64,000 bases of DNA from Obelidium mucronatum (Eukaryota > Chytridiomycota > Chytridiomycetes > Chytridiales > Chytriomycetaceae). The notes under the pieces were generated by a model. It had not been told where the DNA came from, made no database searches, and saw nothing but the letters and a program-made list of their open reading frames with translations. This document shows positions 23,501-32,121 of the stretch, one piece after another. Location: NCBI GenBank assembly GCA_025765595.1, contig JAIVFH010000009.1:310001-374000 (forward strand), written 5' to 3'. The stretch's first letter is position 1; every line of letters begins with the position of its first letter. A program made the translations under genes and the position numbers.

Positions 23501-24435
23501 TGATGTGTTCATCAACTTGGACATCAGTGGGAGCGGTAGTAACCCCATGGAGGCGGTTCTGGTAACTTTGGATTGCTCCGAGATGAGCGGCTATGTCGGT
23601 AAGTGGCTTGTACTTAAGTGCTCTCATCTCAGCACGAAGAGTAATAATGTCTTTAGTGGTAACGTTCAAGTATTGTTGGTCGAGTCGTTCAATCATGGCC
23701 TTTGGTGTCTTGAGGTGAGATACCAGTCGGAGATTCGCGTCGTTGAGAGACTGAACCAAAATTCCAGTAGCTTTTCTGGAAGCCTTCAAGATGGCGGCAT
23801 TGGCAGTTTCATAAGCGGTAACGGCATCATTATGAGCGGTTACTTCAGCAGCAGAGGATCCAGTAGGAACTGGAGCGGGCGGTGGATCAGCGTACAACGC
23901 GGCACCTGCGTCTTTGGACTCGACTTCAGCCTTGAGCTTGTACTTCCAGAGCACGTAGTCGTTGGTGTCCTTTCCGAGCTTGCCAGTCTTGGCAGTGTAG
24001 TAAGTTTCTTCAGTCATTTGTCGTTTGTCTTTGATTGTCTTTCAGTAGAGTCGTTGGTGCTGATAACGTATTGAATTAGTTCTTTAACTAATTGTCTTTT
24101 TAATTGTCAATGTGGTTTTCTTTATTCTTTCCTTACTATTTATATTGCATGATTTGAAATGTAAAACTAATAATAAAGAATAAAACATAATAATGAACTG
24201 AAATTCAAATGCCGCTTCGCGTAACTGTAATTAACTGATGAGAACTGAAAACGCGGTAAGAACACGTGTTTCATTTTAAGTGCTTGTGAATGTAGACTTG
24301 TCAATAAAGTGTAGAATAAAGTCAACAAAAATACGGGGGTTTCCGCACCTGTTGATTCTTTTCACAAAACTTTTGGGCTTGAACAGAGACACCCCAGTTC
24401 ATCAACAGCACCAACAAGCAAGATAGCAAGTGCAT
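17532..24435 (-). CDS. Secreted, probably GPI-anchored Thr/Pro-rich surface protein, split by a retrotransposon-filled intron
   Basis: Exon 1 (24349-24435) encodes 29 residues with a signal peptide (MHLLSCLLVLLMNWGVSVQA). Exon 2 is 18196-18516 and exon 3 is 17532-18137. All joins are phase 0 and give 337 residues. A cysteine-containing domain (residues about 24-160: YICGNEPPK, RCTAGSCGASGVVCDL, LCYKNDPSCPGP) is followed by a Ser/Thr/Pro-rich stalk of about 130 residues. The end is a small-residue region (SSSGD) and a short hydrophobic tail (LSVIAFFGLMMPI), as expected for GPI attachment. Intron 1 is 5,832 nt and contains a complete copia element. Without the element and one target-site copy it would be 71 nt. 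No family recognised for the Cys domain; a cell-wall or coat protein is likely. Confidence 0.75.
18572..18830 (-). repeat. 3' LTR of the copia element
   Basis: 259 bp, the same as 24069-24327. In element orientation its first six bases (TGTTGA) supply the last sense codon and the stop codon of the polyprotein. Confidence 0.95.
18825..24017 (-). CDS. Copia gag-pol polyprotein (Gag, protease, integrase, reverse transcriptase, RNase H)
   Basis: An uninterrupted frame of 1,730 residues from the ATG at 24015-24017. Domains in order: Gag with a CCHC zinc knuckle (CNYCQIKGHLYADC, about residue 252); aspartic protease (IDSGASSHF, about 650); GAG-pre-integrase (LHRRLGHCG); integrase with catalytic D (LDTTG), D (RSDNGSEF, about 914) and E (QNGKAERA, about 949); reverse transcriptase with WVFKIKRDAAG and LVARGYTQVPGMDY and the active site YVDDL (about 1406); RNase H (TDSDWAGD, about 1578; YADNQGAI; KHMDVKYRYVRE). 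The domain order integrase before RT defines Ty1/copia. The PPT is coding and the stop lies inside the 3' LTR. All catalytic residues seen are intact, so the element may be autonomous. Confidence 0.97.
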   Translation of the reverse strand: MTEETYYTAKTGKLGKDTNDYVLWKYKLKAEVESKDAGAALYADPPPAPVPTGSSAAEVTAHNDAVTAYETANAAILKASRKATGILVQSLNDANLRLVSHLKTPKAMIERLDQQYLNVTTKDIITLRAEMRALKYKPLTDIAAHLGAIQSYQNRLHGVTTAPTDVQVDEHIITIIESLPDNDDWKTLVNMLTTSSALTDKKLTVELVSNEVTKHANGLISKAEDAPDSAKNNTGLFAKNNNKRKPIETRTCNYCQIKGHLYADCNKRKRDAEKATANSGYTNNSRGRAGYGRGGSRGRARSYSNTRNNDSVNNNNKTGYIALTATTIKDRLGTKATPYMAGVDTSGPISSRLRGKKKIPIAERLGPKKVLEPTSGVGPFQLDWADDTEEMDCENNEYLASFAKWNPKFVDITSMESDFDTISAQAAMMNDAQNTSWELLNNFAAFDDPNVEWTLEELMDSFRIPGYTEEQLRSYWSRHIKERNIKNAEIEARSIRVDDFYRERTFQELVLRRKVDPFKANYIYSTAYGQAKADPDFDVSERMTLPYPLSSFPSRFKNPYNPDSILLEDGSYNLRYSMVYNLEEYCLTEIPRDQSYSDKWADILFGPLKLKTEALNDNKAFTAYPARANDNNDNINDISSENPNHVTSIIDSGASSHFFVNRAHFSNYEPVDKTVTVGGGSTVNIVGQGSVALLTPQGDQVLLQEAYHVPEFESNLVSMSALCDKGCLVTTDSKQTTVKLKNQTVLTAVKSDNLYIVNAKPIVARRINANNAVVKAVHKPSISAELLHRRLGHCGKHVIKMLIKDQDLVKGLPEIDPNLDYTCEFCIEANLHRRSFKSPREPNSVIGATWNLDTTGMIQVEAIGGYRKFLVLVEDATSAISAYLQRGNDEVLDNIQEFVKEMANIGIIIKEFRSDNGSEFTNKRLKEFCKQQGIKQTFTAPYNPEQNGKAERAIQTLMNKVRAMLRESNLPKKFWGHALGSAVFVYNRTPREKLGKAPLEALTGVKPDLSKLRVWGSRAFAHVPDPKRKKLDNRGVPCRIIGFNHNGNGNYLVYNEVSQTTYAVASIKILELPSPRIQVIEDSDSDSEVEAQTTTPYATPQGTPSASATSESSDDETEDEFILTRSNAPSPSRTPSIPSTPGRYGTPMPSSSPHNPRPDTDYVPSTSIAPRNQRPIREKKQPVRFGFDAKIARCDLRAYAAQVSTVSTDPAHYDDALKSEQREHWIEAIDKELEALIRNETWEETVLPDNRKVIGSRWVFKIKRDAAGNFTKYKARLVARGYTQVPGMDYYETFAPVVKNASVKSLFAVAAIRNYEVHSLDVNNAYLHGTLDEEIYMRPPQGYKLKGRTNALRLKKGLYGLKQSGRAWNETLNKELTKLGFTRLINDECVYKLEIQNGEVLLMVYVDDLVLFATDKETIKRAKDMLKSVLDINDLGELQDYIGMRFSRNRRQKTLSLTQPGYTAKILERFNIQTDVKIQTPMLDSLVLSKDTETPLLNNDTYNFRGLVGSVMYLAVWTRPDVLYAVGTLARYVSAPQEAHWNAGIRLLQYIANTQDYGLTFDGNASDGSTLYGFTDSDWAGDIDTRHSTTGYCFMLADAVISAKSKLQPTVATSSMMAEWTAAFQATTECVWLRQFLEEIFTRQNQATIIYADNQGAIAISRNNKSHQRSKHMDVKYRYVREQVHAGNITLKYISTDRMTADTLTKPLPRIKFLKHRDAIVKRVANVGEC
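18831..18837 (-). other. Polypurine tract of the copia element
   Basis: GGGGGAG in element orientation, directly adjoining the 3' LTR. It is expected to prime plus-strand DNA synthesis and also encodes the C-terminal Gly-Glu of the polyprotein. Confidence 0.75.
24069..24327 (-). repeat. 5' LTR of the copia element
   Basis: 259 bp, identical by eye to the LTR at 18572-18830. It should hold the element's promoter. It sits 21 bp inside the host intron from the 5' splice site of the surface-protein gene. Confidence 0.95.
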
Positions 24436-24714
24436 GTTTTTTTTTAGTTTGTGATTTAGGATCACTTTTCCCCACTGCTTCCCTTTTTGAAGGTGAAAAT
24501 AGTGAAATTGAAAGCATGTTGAACTTTGTCTCAGTTTCAATCAATTTGGTAAAAGTTCAAAAGCCCAAACCAAAAACTCTAATCTCCTCTTTACCTCAGT
24601 GTTTCTATAAGAATCTATTTTCGACGATTGGACCAAGAATTCGAGCATTAATGATGTTAAACTATAGAGTGTTCTATCAGAAATTAAAGAAGTGGTAAAA
24701 ACCCAATAAAGTAA

Positions 24715-27700
24715 ATGGAAGGACACAGCAACGTAGACGCCGAGTTCTACGAGTACCTCGTGAGTACAGTGCAATGAAGAGAGGGATGGAGCTTTAACCG
24801 ACAGCGGACCCACAGCGCAGCCAGGGCCTCGAGGGCGACCAGCGGCTGCTCGCGCTGCCGTCGGCCAACAAGCAGCTGATGCTGTCGCAGTCGCGCCGCA
24901 TGTCGACGCTTACGCTGACGCAGACGCCGCCGCAGACGCAGACGCAGGCGGGCAGCCGGCCGGCGAGTCCGGCGCCGAGCGTCGACGAGGCGGCGCCGCG
25001 CGGGCTCTTTGCGCTGTTTGCGCGCAAGCCGTCGGCGTCGAACCCCAGGCGCGCGAGCGCAGCCCCGGGCGCCAGCGGCAGCAGCGGCAGCAGCAGCAGC
25101 AGCCTGGGCGCCGCCCCGGACGAGTCGCTGACGGCCAAGTTCGAGGCCGTGCTGGTGCGTTGCGACTCTCTGCGATGCGTTCGCTAACCGCTTGCGTCTA
25201 GACGACTCTGCACGTGACGGGAAAGACGCGCGAACAAGTCCTAAACATGTTTGTGCGCGCAAAAGTGGCTGACCAGTTGGTCATTCTGGAAAAGTACACA
25301 AAGCAGATTGCGTCGAGTGTCGCCGCGGCCAGTCCGCGTCCGCTGTCGCCCGATCGAGGCTCAGAGCACTCGCAGGGAGGTCTGGTGCGGCGGCCCTCAT
25401 CAAAGCCATCCCCTGCTCCATACAATTCATCAACCTACTCCAGCGTCAATTCTCTCAACCCCGCGCCTATTGAAGGCTATGAATGGGTGGACCATTTGCA
25501 TGGATCTGCCTTGGATAAGCAATTCGAAAAAGTCTTGGTAAATGAATGCGGCGCGATTTCGACTGTGCGTCTGAATCAATTTATGTTAGATTGCAATGCG
25601 TCTTACAGGATATTCCAAATCTACTGTCATGATGTCTACTCAAACTTCGGGAAAACGTCTCATGATCAAACAACATTATTCTCAACACAATTTACCCCCT
25701 CCGAATGATTTGCCTGAAGATCAGCTTGCTTCTTCTCCTTCTTCCCCTACTCCTTCCACTTCTTCTTCCTTTTCTCGTCAGAATTCTAATTTGGAGTTGT
25801 TTCGGGTGGATGATGCCTCTGGCTTGCCTAAAACTGTTGATTTTTATGTTTCGAATTTTATGGATCAGTTGAGTTTTTCGATGATTATCGCCGAAGGCGA
25901 TGTATTTCTTTTTTTTTTCCTTTCATTCTACCGCCTAACAATCTACTCACTTCCAAACACTTTTTATTCCGTCCGATCCCCTTTTAACAAATCAAAAACA
26001 GATCCCTGTCTGGCAAATCATTGCTTCGGATCTTGGCAACCCTTCGGGTCCAATTAACGCTCGGAGCCTCTCCTCATTTCCTTCAACAATTCCACACTAC
26101 AAAAGTATTTGTCCCAAACTGCAGCCAGTCATTCACAGGACTTGAATCCCTTCAACAAATCTTGAGTCGTTTCAACAACAACAAATCCAGTCAGTACGGA
26201 GCTTCCGCGATAAAATGGTTCCGTACATATGCCGATAATTCAACAGTCCGTCCCGACGAAATCCGATTGGAAATCCTTGAATGTCTGTCGAAATTCGAAC
26301 CAAGCCATGTGACTGCCAGCACCAACTTGGTTTCAGAATTAATCGCCCTCCTCACCGCCACGCCCGAAGATACAGCCCATTTGACAGAGCACTTGACAAT
26401 GCGAACCCACGCGGCCCAAGTCGGCGGTTACGTCTGCTTGGATGGAGACGAAGGTCTTGAGCTTGTGCGAGAGTCACTCCCGGCAGATTTGGGCGCTCTC
26501 GTGTTCACACTCGTGGATCCATTTTCCAAGACTTATTCCTCGAAAGCAATCCAATCGATTCCTGCTGCTATTGACGAGTCGATTCCAAATGAGGTGGATA
26601 TTTCGGTTCTCTGGCAATTCAGAGTCGCGCTTCTGGAATTCATTGTGGCCCTTGTGGGTGCTTACGACGATGTCGGGGCGCGAATGAAATTGCGTAAAGC
26701 ATTTGAGAATGCTGGTCTTGGTCATGTTTTGACGGGATTGTGTGCCAAAGCCGAAACTATTTCTGTTCAAGTGTCTGGAGAGGAGGATGCACAGTTTTTG
26801 GAGCTTGTCAAGGTGTTTGAGGAAGGAAAAGCGGAGGATTTACTTGATTTGAGAGAGAATGGGACTGGTGAACGGCCAAGTATAAGGTTTGGACTCTTTT
26901 TTATTGTACAAAATTGGGTTTTCTCGTCTCTTTTTTCTGATTTCGCCATCTTGGGAACAAAAAAATCACAGTAACAAAAGTCCACAGGAAATCATGGACT
27001 CGACTCTCAATATTCTGAAATCCCTCCCATCCGAAGCCGCGCTTGCTGGAACCCTGCTTTTGGAGCACGCGTCAATCCTTATTTCTTCATTCCAGAATAG
27101 CAGCCAGCAGCAAAAGAATGCGGAAGTCAATCCTGAAGATTTATTGATTCTTTCAGAAAGATTGACCTATGTCACGTCTATTGCTGCATCTGTTCCATCG
27201 TCAGGAAATGACAATTGGTTGGCATTGTCTCAATCTTTGATTGCGGCTATTGAGTCAGCGACTGGTCTCAGCTTGGCTCCAGTGGAGTCAACGTCAGCTG
27301 TCAATCTGAATAAGAAACTTCTCCAAGAAGTGGACGAATTGAAAGTTCAGTTGGCTTTGGCGAAATCACTTGAAGACGACTACAGACAGAAAACTGCCGA
27401 TTTGCAAGAAGTATATGAGTCAACCAAGAGAGAAGCTGCAGCGGTAGTGTCGACGCCGGCGTACAATGAGGCGGAATCAAACAAGGATGAAGAGATTCGA
27501 GTTTTGAGAGAACGTCTTGCGGCAATGACTGTGGAACGTGATGAAGCCGTTCGATTGGCGGCGACGCAGTCGACTGCCCAAAATGCCACTGGCAGAAAAG
27601 CTACAAAGATGCCCAAGATTCTAAGATCTGGTACTGTTGTTGTTTTACCAAAGTTGGAAACTAAGCCCACTTGTGGTAGCTTGCAGCTTAAGGTATGGGT

Positions 27701-29550
27701 TTTATATGACTTTTTAACGTGAGTTATTTGCCTTCTCATTTCGCGTTTTTGGTAGAACTTGGAGTGGACAAAAGTTCAAGACAACAAAGTGTATTCCAGC
27801 GTCTGGGGAGATGTCGTCGAGAACACTTATATTATCGGCGACGCTGCTTATTCCAATTCGATTCTAGATGCCCCAGAACTATCCACGCTCCCCACTCTTT
27901 TCGCTAAGCCGGATGAACAAACAAGCTCATTTGCCATCACACCGTTTTCCAAAAAGGTGATTTTGCTCGAAGACAAGAGATCTCGACAGATTGAAATTCT
28001 ATTGAGATCGCTTCGCGGACCAGCCCCAGAATACATTCGTCTAACCCGCCAACAAATCCGCGACGGCATCACCACAATGTCCGAAACAGTCCTCACACTC
28101 GACAACTTGACAATCCTGATTCAAATCGTCCCGACAACCCAAGAAACCGAGCTCGTCAACTCGTTCCAAGGAAACCCCGACATTCTCGCAGACGCCGAAA
28201 AGTTTATCCGCACCATCAGCACCATCCCGCGACTCAAGCAGCGTCTCGAATGCATAATCTTCCAGAAACGACTGATCCAAGAAATAGTAGAAATGAAACC
28301 TGATCTGAGTCTGATTGCCAAAGCCGCGAAAGCCCTTGTTTCGTCTGAAAAGTTTTTCAAAGTGTTGCAGACTGTGTTGGTGATTGGTAATTTTGTGAAT
28401 GGGAATTCGTTCCGTGGCGGGGCGTATGGGTTTGAGTTTGAGTCGTTGCTTCAGTTGAAGGAGACGAAAGCTGTGGATGCGTGTAAATTGAGGGATCGCG
28501 CGCCGACGCTGTTGCATTATTTGGCGAGACGGTTGGAGGAAACGGATTCTGATTTGTTGGCGGATTTGAAGTCTGAGATTGGGGTTGTTGAAATGGCGTC
28601 AAGAGGTTTGTTTAAATTGTTACATGGATATATTCAGCAGCCATTTGTGTGCTCTTACACACTAAAACCAAACCAAAATTTTTTTTCTGTCTATTTGTTT
28701 GTTGATAGTCTCTATTCAAGCTCTCTTTGACTCTATTCAAGAACTTGAAGCTGGCTTCAACAAAGTCAAGACTGAAATCACAATCACAGAATCACTTGGT
28801 CAAGAAGGCGATACCCCGTTCCTGGAATCAATGCGGCAATTTATCGGCCAGAAGGAACCACTGTTGACCCAGCTCTGTGTGTCTTCAGACAATGTCGCAG
28901 TGGACGTACAGAATCTGGTTGAGTACTTTGGCCAAGACTTGAAACAAGATACCACCAGCGCGCCGCCAACGATTTCAAACACCCCTTCCATCGTATTCAC
29001 CGGCGAACATATATTCAAAACCGTATGGAAATTCCTAGAGTCCTTACAACGAGCCGCGAACGATAACAAAACCGTTGACGAAAAGGCTCTCCTCATAAAC
29101 CGGAATGAGAATCCATACTCCAGGAAACCGCAGTTAACGCCGTTGCAGCGAGCTGTGCTGGAAAAGATGGCGCGGTTGAAGGCGGTTGAAGGGCAGAAAC
29201 CGTTTGCGTTGCGAGGAATGACGTTGGGAAGGAGTAAGAAGAGACCTGTTTATGTTCCTGAAACGGAGGAGGAAGCGGTTGGTGGTGGTGCTGCTGCGAT
29301 GGGAGCAGCGGCGGGTACGGTGACGGCGGACTCGAAGCCAGTTGAAGCGGTGGTTTCTCCCTTAAAAACTGCGTTAAAGAACAGGCAAACGTTACGACGG
29401 ATAACAAAGCATGTGAGCGTGGCGAATATGTTGAAGGCGGCGGGGAAGAAATCCGTTGGCGGCAGCGATGAAGATCAAGATGAAAAGACTGGAAAAGTTG
29501 TTGTGGAAGGAATTCATGAAGTTCTTGGTCGATATTCAGAGTCTGCATAA
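24715..29550 (+). CDS. Formin (GBD/FH3-FH2) lacking a proline-rich FH1
   Basis: Spliced gene from the ATG at 24715. Exon 2 is GC-rich. The N-terminus carries three related segments: EFYEYLRSQGLEGDQRLLAL, then KFEAVLTTLHVTGKTREQVL, then QFEKVLIAMRLTGYSKSTVM. Each resembles the start of a formin GTPase-binding domain. An armadillo-like FH3 follows (LESLQQILSRFNNN; IRLEILECLSKF), then a coiled coil (about 27300-27560). FH2 begins at NLEWTKVQDNKVYSSVWGD and includes GNFVNGNSFRGGAYGFEF and LLHYLARRL. Formin FH2 dimers nucleate and elongate actin filaments. Between coiled coil and FH2 there is no polyproline, so profilin-actin delivery by FH1 is not expected. A 34-nt intron (26105-26138) is needed in FH3. 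The C-terminal tail is basic and could act as an autoregulatory segment. Confidence 0.88.
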
Positions 29551-29758
29551 GCAAATCCCAAAATAACAAATATTTGATAGAAGTGTTCCATGGTGGTATT
29601 CGCGTGTTTTGAAACCTAAACGCTTGACTCAGGTAGAGGATCTGCCTGATTGTTTTGAAGGTTGAACAGTGAGCTTGTGCTCTGTTGATATCCTCTGCCC
29701 AAAAATATGCTTCGCTTATATTCCGAGTACCGCGCAATCTCCACTTTATTCTGCTATT

Positions 29759-31102
29759 TCAGTGTTTGTGGTGGTAAAGGAATACAATCCCCCAAGCAAG
29801 GTATATCCACTCTGCCATTCCCATGGAATCACCCCATACCACCAAACCAGTTAACACAAAAAGTGTCATGAGAACTGAAGATGTTATAAACCATCTAAGC
29901 GCAAACTTGTCACGTAAATGACCGGCCACATATCTGCCAATTCCCCAACCATGTAAAAATACCAAAAAGAAACAAATAGCACGCAAGCGTTGCAAATGCT
30001 TGAGGAGAAAATACTCCGATCCCAAAGTTGACATGGCTTTTCGCATCCCAGCAAAGGTGACATGGCTAAGAATACACCCGTACTTGAATGCGAATCCCAA
30101 GTCATTGATATTGCGCTCTCTGTAGTATCTATAGAAAATCCTTCTGTGCCAAGATAGTTTTATGTGGGAAATCCCCAATAAAACATCAACAACTTCCAAA
30201 TTTTTGTGATAATGGGCAAGTTGAATAGCAGTGTTGGTATCAACACTTGGGGTCACATGACCATTGGCCAGAATGGATTTTAGAGCTACTACATCCCCTT
30301 GTTGGCATACATCGAGCAATGTTTCAGTAACATGGCTTCCAGCAACGGTGTTTGGATTCTTGAGAATGGCATCCCAAAAATCAAATCCCCAGTAGAAACT
30401 GCGGTATCCTCCCAACCAGAAATGTCCTGGAGCTGCTACTCTCAAACAGTTGTCTGAAATAATGATTCTACGATCTTGGACCAAAGATAACCAAGCAGGA
30501 CCAATATCTTTTGTGCCTTCTAATGCCAAGACCAGCGTATCTTGAGATGTTTCTTGTTGGTGGATTAACCGGACTTCCCTTGCACCAAACATCTGGTTGT
30601 CCACAAGCAGGCGCCCTGAACTTCCAAAACCAAGACGTGAATCCGTCAAGAGCATTTGCATCACGGCGTTTTGCTGCAACAAGAGTGCCTGGCGCAGGAT
30701 CCGATTATTGTATTTTGGAAAGAAGGCAGGGTATTGCGTTATCATGGCTTCAAGAACTCGGACAGTCTCGAGATCTCCGACATGAAGCGTAAAGCGCTTG
30801 CTGCTCAATGTATCCCTGTCGAGCCGATCATCAGAGCTTGTCATGATGGAGTGAAATACGACGACTTTGTACTTGAGCGGCAAGGATGAATCCCAATCCA
30901 GCCCGTGATTGGTTGTGCGATGAAGCAGAGCTAGCTGGAAGGTACAGTGTCTTTTTGGGAACGCGTGGCTCTCAAGAAGGAGCGGTGTGAGAAAGTACTT
31001 TGAGGCAAGCGCGATCGAGACAAGGTTCTCGAGGGGTAGATACATGAGGACTTGTTCCAAGACATCGCTGGGGACTGGTGGCAGGACTTGCGCACTGTCC
31101 AT
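29759..31102 (-). CDS. F-box/ankyrin-like protein with C-terminal membrane helices
   Basis: A single exon of 447 residues from the ATG at 31100-31102. It starts with an F-box-like motif (PPVPSDVLEQVLMYLPLENL, residues 8-27, then SIALASKYFLTPLLL). Degenerate ankyrin-like repeats follow (ILRQALLLQQNAVMQMLLTD; LLDVCQQGDVVALKSIL). Two hydrophobic segments near the C-terminus (about 380-397 and 405-425) could be TM helices. Related sequences lie at 36938-37837 and, as relics, at 37995-38195 and 60109-61230. F-box proteins usually recruit substrates to SCF ubiquitin ligases, but binding to Skp1 is only inferred. It belongs to a lineage-expanded family. Confidence 0.7.
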   Translation of the reverse strand: MDSAQVLPPVPSDVLEQVLMYLPLENLVSIALASKYFLTPLLLESHAFPKRHCTFQLALLHRTTNHGLDWDSSLPLKYKVVVFHSIMTSSDDRLDRDTLSSKRFTLHVGDLETVRVLEAMITQYPAFFPKYNNRILRQALLLQQNAVMQMLLTDSRLGFGSSGRLLVDNQMFGAREVRLIHQQETSQDTLVLALEGTKDIGPAWLSLVQDRRIIISDNCLRVAAPGHFWLGGYRSFYWGFDFWDAILKNPNTVAGSHVTETLLDVCQQGDVVALKSILANGHVTPSVDTNTAIQLAHYHKNLEVVDVLLGISHIKLSWHRRIFYRYYRERNINDLGFAFKYGCILSHVTFAGMRKAMSTLGSEYFLLKHLQRLRAICFFLVFLHGWGIGRYVAGHLRDKFALRWFITSSVLMTLFVLTGLVVWGDSMGMAEWIYLAWGIVFLYHHKH

Positions 31103-31333
31103 GTTCTTCGAGAGTTAAAATTGCAGCCAAGCTATAACTTTTTATCATCAAATACGATTCAGCGTCGAAATAACGCGATTCTACTTTTCCTAAAACCGGC
31201 GAGGAAGCGGTTGACCCACGGTAACGCACTTTACATCTTTATTTATTTGCTTTCCCATCTAGTCCCAGCTCAATCAGTCGTTCAAAAACGATGCTTCCAA
31301 TAAGATCGTACCATACTTGTAGGGTGAATATTG

Positions 31334-31932
31334 TCATCCCAAAACTTCAAATTGATATTCATGGTAACTCAAATGCACGGCATGATTGTCAGACAGGACT
31401 TGGAAACTGTAAGGTGCATTCTCCGGGCCATCAAGAGGCAAGGTGGTTGTCGATGGAATCTTGATGAGTGCTTAAATCGCGTTTATTGACGTGAAGATTT
31501 CGGATGTCTGGGTCCACACTCTTTGCCACGTTGGATCTTTTCTCATCCGCATGTCTCTCTCTGTATCCAGTGGTACTGAAAAGGAGTCTTCTTCATTGGT
31601 TTCGTGCCATCAAGAGCATTATCGGTGGCTCAGTCGAAAGCGCAACTTCTTTTGGTGGATAAACCTTTTGATAGTTCTGAATACTAAGAGTTCAATAAAG
31701 ACAACAACCGGTACTCTCAAATCTAAACAAATTACGAAAATTATAGCAATACACCTTTTCTCACTCAGAATATCGCGGATGCATAATTTCCGTCGAGTTT
31801 CCCTTCCCCAATAAAGTATTCGCTTTCAATTCCTGATGATCCAATTGCAAAACACTTCAAAGCAGTACATCTCAAGGAAAAAAGAAGTGGAGGAGGGTCA
31901 CCAGAACGAATATCAACGAATGGGAGCGGCAT
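31334..31932 (-). CDS. Unrecognised multi-exon gene or relic
   Basis: Three protein-like blocks lie in order on the reverse strand: one from an ATG at 31930-31932 (MPLPFVDIRSGDPPP...YFIGEGKLDGNY), one at about 31610-31478 (EEDSFSVPLDTE, KDPTWQRVWTQTSEIFTSIN), and one ending at the stop 31334-31336 (LPLDGPENAPYSFQVLS...YHEYQFEVLG). Block composition and even spacing suggest exons of one small protein. The splice sites cannot all be matched, so it may be a decayed gene. No family recognised. The remainder of 31103-32121 shows nothing further. Confidence 0.35.
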
Positions 31933-32121
31933 CTGTTTTTTATTCCCAACATTGACTCAAAGAAGACGCATTTGAATCAGAAGATCTTCAAAACGCTCGC
32001 CTCCGTCGCAACAGCTCCCACAATCGTGTATCCGATTATCCAACACCACCCACAGACAGTCCCCTCGAAACTGCGCCATCCCTTACGGACGACAGACATC
32101 ATCAAAGCCATTTTTTACCCG

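Larger units (their letters stand above)
18572..24327 (-). mobile_element. Full-length Ty1/copia LTR retrotransposon
   Basis: 5,756 bp, flanked by a 5-bp target-site duplication aaaat (18567-18571 and 24328-24332). The two 259-bp LTRs appear identical by eye. LTR ends in element orientation are TGTTGA...TCAATA, nearly inverted, with the last CA of the canonical form changed to TA. One uninterrupted gag-pol frame lies between them. Just inside the 5' LTR is CGTTATCAGCACC, a possible primer-binding site. Just inside the 3' LTR is GGGGGAG, a polypurine tract. Identical LTRs, an intact frame and intact target duplication indicate a recent insertion. It lies in the same orientation as the host gene. 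Confidence 0.95.

Noticed and set aside
25880..25905. Another copy of the intronic GCCGAAGGC palindrome
   Set aside because: It lies in formin coding sequence just before a splice donor and reads as normal codons (IIAEGD).
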